From Paenibacillus terricola (GTDB lineage Bacteria > Bacillota > Bacilli > Paenibacillales > Paenibacillaceae): a stretch of DNA of 64,000 bases. A model generated the notes under the pieces. It was not told the origin of the DNA and made no database searches. It saw only the letters and a list, made by a program, of their open reading frames with translations. Shown here one piece after another: positions 7,122-17,356 of the stretch. The position numbers and the translations under genes were made by a program. How positions within the stretch are numbered: the first letter of the stretch is position 1; every line of letters starts with the position of its first letter. The DNA lies in the NCBI RefSeq assembly GCF_014779765.1, contig NZ_JACXZA010000002.1, positions 620,001-684,000 on the forward strand, in the 5' to 3' direction.

Positions 7122-10100
7122 ATGAAGTACGCAGATTTGTCGCAGGTGATACAGGATAAAAGAATGTCGGAGCATGGAATTACCTTTCTTGCCAAGCATG
7201 AGGAGGTTTACTTTTCTTATAAGGAGCTGCTGGATAAAGCACTCGGTGTGCTTTACATTCTGCAAGCAAAAGGGCTAGCTGCCGGAGATGAGCTGATATT
7301 TCAGCTTGAGGATAATTATGATTTCATTCGGTTTTTTTGGGCTTGCTTGCTCGGCGGCTTTATTCCCGTCCCCGTAACCGTCGGTAATAACAAGGAGTAC
7401 AAGGCCAAGCTGCTTGGAATATTTGAGATTTTGGAACGGCCTTTTCTTGTCACAACAAGAGAAATTATGGACGGTATAGAGAGCTATTGCGTCGAGGAAA
7501 ACAAGCAGAAGGCTTGGGAAAGCTTGCATTCGGCTGTTATTTTGGCGGAGGACGTGGATGACTCGTTAGGAATTGGTCGGATACATTCTGTTCAATCGCA
7601 GGATATTGCCATGATTCAGTTTTCCTCGGGGTCGACCGGCAACCCCAAAGGAGTCATACTCACGCACAGTAACATTATCCATAATGCTTACGCTATTTTG
7701 TCCGGCGGCCGGGTTACTCAGAAGGACTCAAGTCTCAGCTGGATGCCGCTGACACATGACATGGGGCTCATTGGTTCTCACCTGACCAGTCTGCTGGCTG
7801 ATATTAACCTGTATCTGATGCCGCCTGCACTGTTCATTTTCGAACCGGGACTTTGGCTGCAGAAGACTAATGAGCATCGGATCACTTTGCTGTCCTCCCC
7901 CAATTTCGGATACAAGCATTTTCTTGAGCATTTTAAAAGGGTGAAAGCGGAGCAATGGAATCTATCTTCTGTCCGGCTTATCTTTAATGGCGCCGAGCCC
8001 GTTTCCGCATCTTGGAGCCGTCGCTTTATACAGGAATTAAAACCGTATGGACTAGGGGAGAATGTTATGTTCCCTGTATACGGAATGGCTGAAGCAAGCT
8101 TGGCCGTGACGTTCCCTCCGATAGGGGAGGCACTGATCCCCGTTCATTTGGACCGCAGGAGCATGCATGCCGGTATGGCCGTCAAGGAAGCGGATCCCTC
8201 GGAGATTGAGTGCATTACTTTTGTGGATGTAGGATCCCCGGTAGAGCATTGTGAGGTAAGAATTTGTAATGATGACGGCCTGGTTTTACCGGAGTGGAGA
8301 GTCGGCAATATTCAAATAAAGGGCAAAAATATAACAAAAGGCTATTATAACGAACCTAAGGCAACCAAGAAGCTGATAACGGATGACGGCTGGCTGCATA
8401 CCGGGGATCTGGGCTTTATTCGTAACCAAAGACTGGTGGTCACCGGCAGGAAAAAGGATATTATTTTTGTCCGCGGCCAAAATTATTACCCGCATGATTT
8501 GGAAGAGGCGGCGCAAAGACTGGATGGTATCGAGCTTGGTAAAGTAGCTGTCTGCGGGGTGCCCAGCGGAGAAACAGGAATGGATGAAATTATCGTATTC
8601 GTCGTATTCCGAGGGAAAACGGAGAAGTTCGTCGATGTGGCGATGCGTTTGAAAAAATGGCTGAACAAGTCGCTGGGGCTCGATATTTTACATGTGCTTC
8701 CGGTAAAAAGCATTCCAAAAACGACAAGCGGCAAGCTGCAGCGTTTCAAACTAAGTCAAAGCTATGAAAATGGGGATTTTAAGAACGTAATAACGGAACT
8801 GGCCGCTCTCTTGGAGCAAAGTAAGCAGGTGCAGGCTGAAGTTTTACCTGAGACGCTCCTGGAACGGCAAATGGCCAGGCTGTGGTGTGAAGTGTTAGGA
8901 CGGCAACATATAGGCGTCACTGAGGATTTCTTTGAACTGGGCGGGGATTCGCTCAAAGCTGCACTGCTGTTGAACCAACTACATAAAGAGTTCGATGTAC
9001 ACATTCCGGTTAAGCAGCTATTTTCATTGTCAACCATACAAAAGCTGGCAGTGTATATGCAGCATATTGAGGCACAACCGTTTGAACCGATTGGCAGGGC
9101 GGAGCCGAAGGAGGCTTATCCTGTTTCGCCATCCCAATTCAGGGTGTACGTGCAAGAACAATTTGCCGGAATAGGTACCAGCTATAATATCCCTTTTGTT
9201 ATTCATATGAATGGAGTTCCGGATCCTTTAGTCATACGGCGTGCATTGGAAAAATTACTGCAGCGCCATACGATATTGCGTACTTCCTTTGTCGAAATTG
9301 AGGGAGAAGTTATGCAAAGGGTTCACGATCATGTAGAGCTGCCATTCGAAGTGATTCATTGTGAAGCAGCGGAGCTCCATTCATCTATAGAGCGTTTTAT
9401 TCGTCCATTCGATCTGCATCAGCCGCCTTTATTCAGAACAGGCCTTTTCAGTTGTAATGTGGATGCTCATCATCTTGTAATAGATATACATCATACGATA
9501 TCCGATGGAGTATCGATTCAAATCATAATGGAACAATTGATGAGTCTCATGCAAGGTATCGAAACTGAGCAACCGGAGCTGCAGTATGTCGATTATACGG
9601 TTTGGCAAAAGCGGCAATTGAGCTCGGAAACGATAACGCAGCATAGGGACTACTGGCGGAGTCAATTAAGCGGAGAGCTGCCTGTTCTTGAATTGCCAAC
9701 GGATCACAAACGCGGGGAGCTTCGATCCTTCCGCGGACGTACGATCCCTTTTTCAATCAAACAGGATACGGTTCAAAGCCTGCAGCATTTGGCAAGACAG
9801 AATCAAGTCAGCTTAAATGCAGTGATGATCTCCTTATATGCATTCGTATTGAGCAAGTATACTCAGCAGGATGAGCTGATGGTAGGATCGCTTGTTTCAG
9901 GGAGAAATCATGCGGATTTGGCTTCTATGCTGGGAATGTTCATCAACTATATACCACTACGAATCCAAATCAAAACGCAAAATGAATTTACAAATTATTT
10001 ACGTAATTGTGGACGGATCATTGAGGAAGCTTACGAGCATCAGGACTATCCTTATGAGAATATGATTGCCGATGCTTCCGCCAAAACGCTAAACGGAAGA

Positions 10101-13100
10101 AATCCGCTATTCGATACGATGCTGATTATGCATAATCAGATGGATATTGCTCAAAAGCGGAAGCTGGGTGACTTGGAGCTAACTTTTGAGGAGTGGAAAA
10201 CAAATACGGCCAAATTGGATTTAAAGCTCGACATTTATGCTGCGCATTCCGAGGGTCTTCACTGTGTGCTGGAATACAATGCGGATCTATTTGAACACAG
10301 TACGATGGAAAGATTCGCTGCACACTTTTGCAATGTGGTAAACCAGATATCAGAAAATCAGCAAATCCATTTATATGACATATCGATTCTGTCGGAGCAG
10401 GAGAGGGCTCAGCTTTTACTGGAGTTCAACGATACGAGCTGTGATTTTCCTGAGGATGCCTTGCTGCATCACTGGATTGAGGAGCAAGCACGGTTGAATC
10501 CGAGTCGTACGGCAGTCTATTTCAAGGATATCCGATTAACCTATAGCGAGTTGAACACGAAAGCAAATCAGTTAGCTAGAATACTGAGGATGCGCGGGCT
10601 GGGTCCCAATCAAATCGCGGCGGTAATCATGGAGCGTTCCGTCGAAATGATGATTGGCCTGCTGGCTGTATTGAAAGCGGGAGGGGCCTATCTGCCGATC
10701 TCACCTAATTTCCCGTTAGAACGTATTCAGTACATGCTGGAGGATAGTGAAGTTTCCTTGCTGTTGAGCCAGCGCCGTTGGGAAGGCAGGTTGACTGCTG
10801 GAGATGCACCGGAGGCGGTGCTTTCTATGAGAGATTCGGCATGTATCTTTTATCTGGATGATGAAATGCTGTATTCGGCTCCTGCCGATAACGAGGTATC
10901 ACCGGCTGCGCCGAAGGATCTGGCTTATGTAATCTATACATCCGGATCCACAGGCATGCCGAAAGGCGTCATGATTGCTCACTCAGCAGTTGTGAACCGG
11001 ATTCACTGGATGCAGAAGCGGTATCCGCTTGGACCGGAGGATGTCATTCTTCAGAAAACGGCATTTACTTTCGACGTATCGGTTTGGGAGCTGTTCTGGT
11101 GGAGCTGGGCAGGGGCAGCGGTCAGTTTTTTGGAGCCGGATGGGGAAAAGGACCCGGAGATCATGATTCAAGCCATCAAACAGCATAAGGTGACTACGCT
11201 GCATTTTGTACCTTCCATGCTGCAATTGTTTTTAAGCCATTTCGAGCGGAGTGACGGAAGCTCCAACATTGATTTGAAGGGTTGCCTTAACAGTCTGCGC
11301 TATGTGTTTTCAAGCGGAGAGGCGCTCCCTGTGCCGTATGTGGAAAGGTTCTATCAATGGGCGGCATCTGCTCCCGGCTCTCAGGTAAAGTTGATTAATC
11401 TGTACGGACCAACGGAAGCAGCGATTGACGTGTCCTATTACGATTGTGTTACGGAGGTAGACGTAGACAGTGTTCCTATCGGCAGACCCATTGACAATAT
11501 CCGCTTATATATCGTGGATAAGGAAAATCAATTGCTTCCGGTAGGAATACCTGGTGAATTATGTATCTCAGGTGTTGGACTGGCCAGGGGATACATGAAT
11601 AGGAGGGAATTAACTGAGGAAAAGTTTGTGGAGAATCCGTTTATTCCGGGGACTCGCATGTATCGCACAGGGGATCTGGCAAGATGGCTTCCGGACGGCA
11701 GCATCGAATATCTGGGCAGATTGGACCACCAAATCAAGCTGCGCGGGTACCGGATCGAGCTGGGCGAGATCGAAGCCGTATTATTGCGCCAACCGGACAT
11801 CGTCGAAGCCGTTGTATTGTTGAAAGAAGCGGTGGACGGGGATAAAGTGCTTTATGCATATCTGGTGTCCGAACGGGAGATTTCTGCGGCAGATATTCGT
11901 AAGAGCTTGTCGCAGGCACTTCCCGATTACATGATACCTGCCTTTTACGTGCAAGTGGAGTCTATGCCGCTCACGGCAAACGGAAAAGCGGACCGAAAGG
12001 CTTTAATGAAGCTGGAAGGACATATAAGCTCAAGAGGTGAATATACCGCTCCGCAAAACGAGGTGGAAGCCAGGCTTGCGGTCATTTGGCAGAAGGTTTT
12101 GAACCTGGAAAGCATTGGTTCGGAGGACAATTTCTTCGTGATTGGGGGGCATTCGTTAAGAGCAACGCAGATGCTTCATATGCTGCACAAAGAGTTTCAA
12201 ACTAATCTTCAGTTACGGGATATATTCAGATTTCCATCAATCCGGCAGTTGGCGGCTGCGATCACGGAACAGATACCATCTTTCGTAGAACCGATACCGC
12301 CTGCCGCTGATCAGGAATATTACCCATTATCTTCGGCTCAATATCGTCTTTATATCGTTGAGCAATTGGAAGGCATTGGAACGTCTTATCATTTGCCTAT
12401 CGCCTTGGCCTATGAAGGACCGGTAGATGTCTTAAGGCTTGAGCAAGCTCTGTATTCTCTGATGCAGCGGCATGAAATCCTGAGGACGTCATTTGTGTCG
12501 ATCGAAGGAATCCCGATGCAAAAAATTCATTCGGATGCATCTGTAACCATCGAGCGAATGTCCGGAAAGGACAGGACAGCAGAAGAAATCATACAAGCCT
12601 TTATACGTCCGTTTGATTTAAGCTCTGCGCCTCTGATCCGAACAGGTATCGTTGAGTTAAGCGATGGGAAACAGCTGGTTTTGTTCGATATGCATCATTT
12701 GATTTCGGACGGGGTATCGATGGGGATTTTGGCGTATGAATTAACCCGGCTGTACGACCGGCATGAGCTGCAGCCCTTGCAAATCCAATACAAAGATTTC
12801 GCTGTATGGCAGAAGCAATTTCTTGCTTCCGTTGCGCTGAAAAAGCAGCAGCAGTATTGGCTGGAGCAGTTCCATGACGGGGTGCCTCTGCTGAACCTTC
12901 CTACGGATTTCAGACGTCCTCTGCTGAAGGACTATGAAGGAGACCGCGTTCCATTTAGGTTTAGTCCGCAAGAGACGGAAAAGCTGAAAGCATTGGCCGA
13001 TGAAGCTCATGCGACGATGTACATGGTGCTTCTCGCCATTTTTACCATTGTGCTGTCACGCTATTCAGGCCAAGAAGACATTGCCGTCGGAACCCCCGTG

Positions 13101-16100
13101 TCAGCTAGGCCGCATGCGGATCTGAACGGCTCCATAGGAATGTTCGTGAATACGATTGTTTTGCGAAATGAACTTTCAGCAGGCTATACCTTCAAGGAGT
13201 ATCTACAACAGGTAAGTAAACGCACACTGGAAGCATTGGAGCATCAGGATTATCCATTTGAAGAATTGGTGACACAGCTCAAGCTTCCGCGGGATGTAAG
13301 CAGGAATCCGCTCTTTGATGTGATGTTTGTGATGCAAAATATGGACATTCCCGAGCTTAGGATGGGTGAACGGACATTAACTCCATTCGCGTTCCACAAT
13401 CCGACCGCCAAGCTGGATCTTACCTTGGAGGTGGCGGAAGCCGGAAAAGAGCTTGCATGTCATTTTGAGTACGGCACACGGCTTTTTAGAAAAGAGACCA
13501 TTGACAGGCTGATCCGGTATTTTAAAGCGGTTATGGTAGAAGTCGCAGACAATCCGCAAATTTTGTTGGGCGAGATCGAGATGATTTCGCAGCAGGAGCG
13601 GCATCAGATTTTACACCAGTTCAATGATACGTCTTATGCGTATCCCCAGCAGCGGCTGCTTCACCAATGGATGGAAGAACAGGCCGGCATAAGACCTGAT
13701 CAGCCTGCACTTATCTGCGGGAATACGCGGTTAAGCTACAGGGAATTAAACGAAAAAGCGAATCAGATGGCGCGTTATCTGCAGCAGGCAGGCTTGGGCC
13801 CGAACCGAATCGCGGCCATTGCTGCAAATCGTTCCGCCGAGATGATGATCGGTATCCTGGCCATATTAAAAGCCGGTGGAGCGTATCTGCCGATTGCCCC
13901 GGATTATCCGCTTGAACGGATCCATTACATACTAGAGGACAGCGGAGCCCTGCTTCTATTAACACAGATGTCTGCAGATGAGCTGTTCGCCGGCCACAAC
14001 AGCTCAGATATCACCGCACTGCCGGTTGAAAAAATGATTGATCTGAGCAGTCCCGCATGCTATCAAGGCGAGAATACAAATTTGCCCCAAACGGCGGGAG
14101 CACAAGATTTGGCTTACGTTATTTACACATCGGGTTCGACGGGAAAACCGAAGGGTGTCATGATCGAGCATCATGCTGTAGCCAACCGCCTTCTCTGGAT
14201 GCAGAAGCAATATCCACTTGGCTATGAGGATGTCATTTTGCAGAAAACCGCGTTCACTTTTGATGTGTCTGTGTGGGAGCTGTTTTGGTGGAGTTTGGCT
14301 GGAGCCGCCGTGTGCTTCCTGGAACCAGGCGGAGAGAAAAATCCTGAGACGATGATACGTACCATGGAAGAACATCATGTGTCCGTCATACACTTTGTGC
14401 CTTCGATGCTGCATTTGTTTCTCGATTATCTCGAACTGATAGAAAATCAACAAGCCCCACGCGATCCGTTATCAAGTTTGAGGTATGTGTTTGCCAGCGG
14501 TGAAGCATTGGCGATTCAGCATGTGGAGCGTTTCTGCGAGAGATTCGATTCATCATCCGGTCATACCAGATTAATCAATTTGTACGGCCCAACGGAAGCT
14601 GCGATTGACGTGTCGTTCTACCATTGTGAGGCGGATATGCAAGGGGGAAGCGTTCCGATTGGAAGTCCGATCGACAATATACAGCTGTATATTGTGGATG
14701 GGGCCGACCGATTGCAGCCGATTGGCCTTGCAGGGGAGCTATGTATTGCCGGAACCGGATTGGCACGAGGTTACATCAACCGTCCGGACTTGACTGCTGA
14801 GAAGTTTGTAGACAATCCGTTCGTGCCGCAGACCAGGATGTACCGAACGGGGGATTTGGCGAAATGGCTGCCTGACGGCCAGATCGAATACCTGGGCAGA
14901 TTCGATTATCAAGTGAAATTACGCGGCTATCGGATCGAGCTTGGTGAGATTGAAGCAGCTCTGATGGAGATGGAGGACATTGCTGAGGCTGTAGTTCTGG
15001 TTAAAGAGTCTGGCAATGGGGACAAGCGTCTATGCGCCTACCTGACCGGAAAACGGGAGTTGGCCCCAGCGGAAATCCGAACACATTTGGCGGCCAAGCT
15101 GCCTGATTACATGATTCCGGCCTATTACACACACTTGGATGCCATTCCACTCACCGTTAATGGAAAGGCTGATCGCAAGGCGTTAAACCAATTTGCGGAA
15201 ACGTACGAGTCGAACAGAGAGTACATCTCCCCACAGAGCGATATAGAGGTGATGCTTGCAGAGATTTGGGGTGAACTGCTGCATCAGGAACGAGTCGGGA
15301 CGCAGGACAATTTCTTTGATATAGGAGGAAATTCCTTGCTGCTTCTGCAGATGCATGCCAAGCTGCAAGCCAGACTTTCACATCCTTTGAAAGTAACTGA
15401 CTTATTTGCCTACCCAACGATTCAAGGATTGGCTGCTTTTCTCCATTCGGAAACAGTTGCTGCCAAGCAGGAAGTGTGGCTCCAGTATAGTGAGCTGCCT
15501 GGTGAATTTTTTGCCAAAAGAGGAGAACTGCAGGAAGGAGCTGTTTTGACTACACACTTGGATGTTCAGGTTTCGCGAATATTAGCCTCTATTGGCAAGA
15601 GAAGGCAATCCGATCTGTTTCCAGTCTTGTCATCCATTTATCTGTATTTGTTAGCACAGTTAAATAAAAAATCGGAGCAGGCGATTCAAATCATGCTGGA
15701 AGATGGCAGTGTCCATGTACTTTCTCTGGATTTGAAAGGTATACAGAATGTCTCCGAGCTTATTCGAGCAACTGTGTTGGAATTCCGGAAAATGGCAGAC
15801 AGAGGTACTGTACATATTCTTCCAAGACGAAGTGCCGCTGAGCCAGGTAATGGGGCAGTCGTACTGTTTTATAAAAAAAATCCGCTCGTTCGCTCTAATG
15901 TGATGTCAGAAAACTTCGATCTTATTCTCTCCTACGAGGTTATGGAAGAACGAATCAGCTTAACCTTTGAATTTACCGGAAGGAGACTGCGCAAGGAGCC
16001 CCTCAAGCAATTCATACAAGCATATGGAAAACTGGCCAATTGGTTAGCCAACCAGTCGATCGAGCAGGATCAAACTGCGGCAGCACTCGAAGGAGGTACG

Positions 16101-16106
16101 CAATGA
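7122..16106 (+). CDS. NRPS 1: FAAL-T-C-A(Ser)-T-C-A(Ser)-T-halfC, lipo-initiation subunit
   Basis: About 2994 residues from ATG 7122 (AAAAGGGG 7 nt upstream). The frame also has an ATG at 7104 without a ribosome binding site. Domains: fatty acyl-AMP ligase 1-560 (FSSGSTGNPKGV near 167); carrier 575-650 (LGGDSL, Ser ~610); condensation 665-1095 (HHTISDG ~790); adenylation 1110-1610; carrier ~1678; condensation (HHLISDG ~1858); adenylation 2170-2680; carrier ~2738 (IGGNSL). Both A domains read D-V-W-H-F-S-L-I-D at the specificity positions, the serine code. Residues 2780-2994 look like only the C-terminal lobe of a condensation domain and lack HHxxxDG. The subunit should activate a fatty acid and add two serines, then hand over to the KS of the next synthetase. 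No epimerase was seen. Its stop overlaps the acyltransferase start (ATGA). Confidence 0.93.
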   Translation: MKYADLSQVIQDKRMSEHGITFLAKHEEVYFSYKELLDKALGVLYILQAKGLAAGDELIFQLEDNYDFIRFFWACLLGGFIPVPVTVGNNKEYKAKLLGIFEILERPFLVTTREIMDGIESYCVEENKQKAWESLHSAVILAEDVDDSLGIGRIHSVQSQDIAMIQFSSGSTGNPKGVILTHSNIIHNAYAILSGGRVTQKDSSLSWMPLTHDMGLIGSHLTSLLADINLYLMPPALFIFEPGLWLQKTNEHRITLLSSPNFGYKHFLEHFKRVKAEQWNLSSVRLIFNGAEPVSASWSRRFIQELKPYGLGENVMFPVYGMAEASLAVTFPPIGEALIPVHLDRRSMHAGMAVKEADPSEIECITFVDVGSPVEHCEVRICNDDGLVLPEWRVGNIQIKGKNITKGYYNEPKATKKLITDDGWLHTGDLGFIRNQRLVVTGRKKDIIFVRGQNYYPHDLEEAAQRLDGIELGKVAVCGVPSGETGMDEIIVFVVFRGKTEKFVDVAMRLKKWLNKSLGLDILHVLPVKSIPKTTSGKLQRFKLSQSYENGDFKNVITELAALLEQSKQVQAEVLPETLLERQMARLWCEVLGRQHIGVTEDFFELGGDSLKAALLLNQLHKEFDVHIPVKQLFSLSTIQKLAVYMQHIEAQPFEPIGRAEPKEAYPVSPSQFRVYVQEQFAGIGTSYNIPFVIHMNGVPDPLVIRRALEKLLQRHTILRTSFVEIEGEVMQRVHDHVELPFEVIHCEAAELHSSIERFIRPFDLHQPPLFRTGLFSCNVDAHHLVIDIHHTISDGVSIQIIMEQLMSLMQGIETEQPELQYVDYTVWQKRQLSSETITQHRDYWRSQLSGELPVLELPTDHKRGELRSFRGRTIPFSIKQDTVQSLQHLARQNQVSLNAVMISLYAFVLSKYTQQDELMVGSLVSGRNHADLASMLGMFINYIPLRIQIKTQNEFTNYLRNCGRIIEEAYEHQDYPYENMIADASAKTLNGRNPLFDTMLIMHNQMDIAQKRKLGDLELTFEEWKTNTAKLDLKLDIYAAHSEGLHCVLEYNADLFEHSTMERFAAHFCNVVNQISENQQIHLYDISILSEQERAQLLLEFNDTSCDFPEDALLHHWIEEQARLNPSRTAVYFKDIRLTYSELNTKANQLARILRMRGLGPNQIAAVIMERSVEMMIGLLAVLKAGGAYLPISPNFPLERIQYMLEDSEVSLLLSQRRWEGRLTAGDAPEAVLSMRDSACIFYLDDEMLYSAPADNEVSPAAPKDLAYVIYTSGSTGMPKGVMIAHSAVVNRIHWMQKRYPLGPEDVILQKTAFTFDVSVWELFWWSWAGAAVSFLEPDGEKDPEIMIQAIKQHKVTTLHFVPSMLQLFLSHFERSDGSSNIDLKGCLNSLRYVFSSGEALPVPYVERFYQWAASAPGSQVKLINLYGPTEAAIDVSYYDCVTEVDVDSVPIGRPIDNIRLYIVDKENQLLPVGIPGELCISGVGLARGYMNRRELTEEKFVENPFIPGTRMYRTGDLARWLPDGSIEYLGRLDHQIKLRGYRIELGEIEAVLLRQPDIVEAVVLLKEAVDGDKVLYAYLVSEREISAADIRKSLSQALPDYMIPAFYVQVESMPLTANGKADRKALMKLEGHISSRGEYTAPQNEVEARLAVIWQKVLNLESIGSEDNFFVIGGHSLRATQMLHMLHKEFQTNLQLRDIFRFPSIRQLAAAITEQIPSFVEPIPPAADQEYYPLSSAQYRLYIVEQLEGIGTSYHLPIALAYEGPVDVLRLEQALYSLMQRHEILRTSFVSIEGIPMQKIHSDASVTIERMSGKDRTAEEIIQAFIRPFDLSSAPLIRTGIVELSDGKQLVLFDMHHLISDGVSMGILAYELTRLYDRHELQPLQIQYKDFAVWQKQFLASVALKKQQQYWLEQFHDGVPLLNLPTDFRRPLLKDYEGDRVPFRFSPQETEKLKALADEAHATMYMVLLAIFTIVLSRYSGQEDIAVGTPVSARPHADLNGSIGMFVNTIVLRNELSAGYTFKEYLQQVSKRTLEALEHQDYPFEELVTQLKLPRDVSRNPLFDVMFVMQNMDIPELRMGERTLTPFAFHNPTAKLDLTLEVAEAGKELACHFEYGTRLFRKETIDRLIRYFKAVMVEVADNPQILLGEIEMISQQERHQILHQFNDTSYAYPQQRLLHQWMEEQAGIRPDQPALICGNTRLSYRELNEKANQMARYLQQAGLGPNRIAAIAANRSAEMMIGILAILKAGGAYLPIAPDYPLERIHYILEDSGALLLLTQMSADELFAGHNSSDITALPVEKMIDLSSPACYQGENTNLPQTAGAQDLAYVIYTSGSTGKPKGVMIEHHAVANRLLWMQKQYPLGYEDVILQKTAFTFDVSVWELFWWSLAGAAVCFLEPGGEKNPETMIRTMEEHHVSVIHFVPSMLHLFLDYLELIENQQAPRDPLSSLRYVFASGEALAIQHVERFCERFDSSSGHTRLINLYGPTEAAIDVSFYHCEADMQGGSVPIGSPIDNIQLYIVDGADRLQPIGLAGELCIAGTGLARGYINRPDLTAEKFVDNPFVPQTRMYRTGDLAKWLPDGQIEYLGRFDYQVKLRGYRIELGEIEAALMEMEDIAEAVVLVKESGNGDKRLCAYLTGKRELAPAEIRTHLAAKLPDYMIPAYYTHLDAIPLTVNGKADRKALNQFAETYESNREYISPQSDIEVMLAEIWGELLHQERVGTQDNFFDIGGNSLLLLQMHAKLQARLSHPLKVTDLFAYPTIQGLAAFLHSETVAAKQEVWLQYSELPGEFFAKRGELQEGAVLTTHLDVQVSRILASIGKRRQSDLFPVLSSIYLYLLAQLNKKSEQAIQIMLEDGSVHVLSLDLKGIQNVSELIRATVLEFRKMADRGTVHILPRRSAAEPGNGAVVLFYKKNPLVRSNVMSENFDLILSYEVMEERISLTFEFTGRRLRKEPLKQFIQAYGKLANWLANQSIEQDQTAAALEGGTQ

Positions 16107-17308
16107 CATATAAGGTGGGGTTGCTATTTCCGGGAACAGGTACACAGTACGGCGGGATGTTCAAAGGCTTTTACGACCGATATCCTGTTGTCCGTACAAC
16201 ATTGGAGGAGGCGGAGGATGTACTTGGCTTGAGTTTGGCCGCCCTCTTTTTGGAAGACGATCAAATGGAAGGAGAGGGAATTGCCGCCGTCCAAGCCTCT
16301 ATCTTTGCCTGCAGCATAGCTGCATATAGGGTGTTCAAGCAGGAGACGGGAATCGAGCCTGCCTACATGGCCGGGCACAGCCTGGGAGAATTATCGGCAT
16401 TAACCTGTGCAGGCGCATTTCGATACCAGGATGCCCTTCAGGCCGTTTGGCGCAGAGGGCAGTGGATGGAAGAGGCTGTACCGGAAGGCGGGGGGCTCAT
16501 AGCAGCAGTCAAGCATCTGTCCCCCGAAATAATTAAAGAACTGTGCGATGAAGCTGAAACCGATGGTGACATAAGCGATATCGCTTGCTATAACGCTCCC
16601 AACCAGATTGTGATTGCCGGACATGGGCGAGCCGTGGAGAGGACAGCATCCAAACTGGAAGCCTTAGGGGGACAAGTCATTTTGCTGAAAGCGAAGGTGC
16701 CCTTCCACACCTCGCTGATGGCCCCTGCAGCCCAGAAGCTGCAAATGGAGTTCCGGCAGTATAAAATCTATCCGATGTGCTGTCCGGTGATTTCCAATGT
16801 GACCGCTTTGCCTCACGAAACCGATCCGTCAAGCATCATTCAAAATGTCGCATTGCAGCTGACACAACCGGTCCAATGGCAGAAAACCATTCGTTACCTG
16901 CAGCAAGAAGGAGTCTCCTATGCGGTGGAGCTGGGACCGAATACGGTTCTTAAAAAGCTCAATCGCAGGAACGCGCGTAACATTCGCACCTATTCGCTGG
17001 ATGATAAGGATGACTTTTCTGCCATCCTGGCTATGAAAAAACTACAGCCGTCCTTTTTGGATAAGTGCCTGACATTAGCTGTAAGTACCCGCAATTTAAA
17101 TCCGGATAAGGATACCTATCAAAAAGAGGTTGTGGAATCGTACCATAACATTCTGCAAATATGTCTGGAAGCCGAGCGTTCCGGTCAAGCGCCTACGCAT
17201 GATGAAATGTCCGAGGCCCTATCGTGGCTGCGCCGGATTGTAACCTTCAAGCGCGCGGACACCGACCGTTTGGAGCACTTGGCGGGGGAACTGGAACGGA
17301 AGATGTGA
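16103..17308 (+). CDS. Discrete malonyl-CoA:ACP acyltransferase (trans-AT 1)
   Basis: 401 residues from ATG 16103, behind AGGAGG at 16091-16096. It is an FabD-like fold with nucleophile motif GHSLGE and the histidine motif VPFHTSLM. The N-terminal loop is GTGTQYGG, where most relatives have GQGSQ. A C-terminal extension of about 80 residues (QPSFLDKCLTLAVSTRNLN onward) is shared with the second AT at 43811 and with Bacillales trans-ATs of the FenF/MycD kind. It should load malonyl units in trans onto the AT-less PKS modules. The coding frame overlaps the NRPS 1 stop, so expression is coupled. The substrate may be malonyl, but the altered first loop leaves room for another role such as proofreading. 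Confidence 0.9.
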   Translation: MTYKVGLLFPGTGTQYGGMFKGFYDRYPVVRTTLEEAEDVLGLSLAALFLEDDQMEGEGIAAVQASIFACSIAAYRVFKQETGIEPAYMAGHSLGELSALTCAGAFRYQDALQAVWRRGQWMEEAVPEGGGLIAAVKHLSPEIIKELCDEAETDGDISDIACYNAPNQIVIAGHGRAVERTASKLEALGGQVILLKAKVPFHTSLMAPAAQKLQMEFRQYKIYPMCCPVISNVTALPHETDPSSIIQNVALQLTQPVQWQKTIRYLQQEGVSYAVELGPNTVLKKLNRRNARNIRTYSLDDKDDFSAILAMKKLQPSFLDKCLTLAVSTRNLNPDKDTYQKEVVESYHNILQICLEAERSGQAPTHDEMSEALSWLRRIVTFKRADTDRLEHLAGELERKM

Positions 17309-17356
17309 AGTAGGTAAGATTTTAAAACCGAGGTTAGATGGAGAGGACGAAGAAAG

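Noticed and set aside
14004-14453. 149-codon open frame on the minus strand inside NRPS 1
   Set aside because: It lies opposite a serine adenylation domain with strong motifs, has no ribosome binding site and no family resemblance; similar antisense frames recur opposite the other adenylation and condensation domains.
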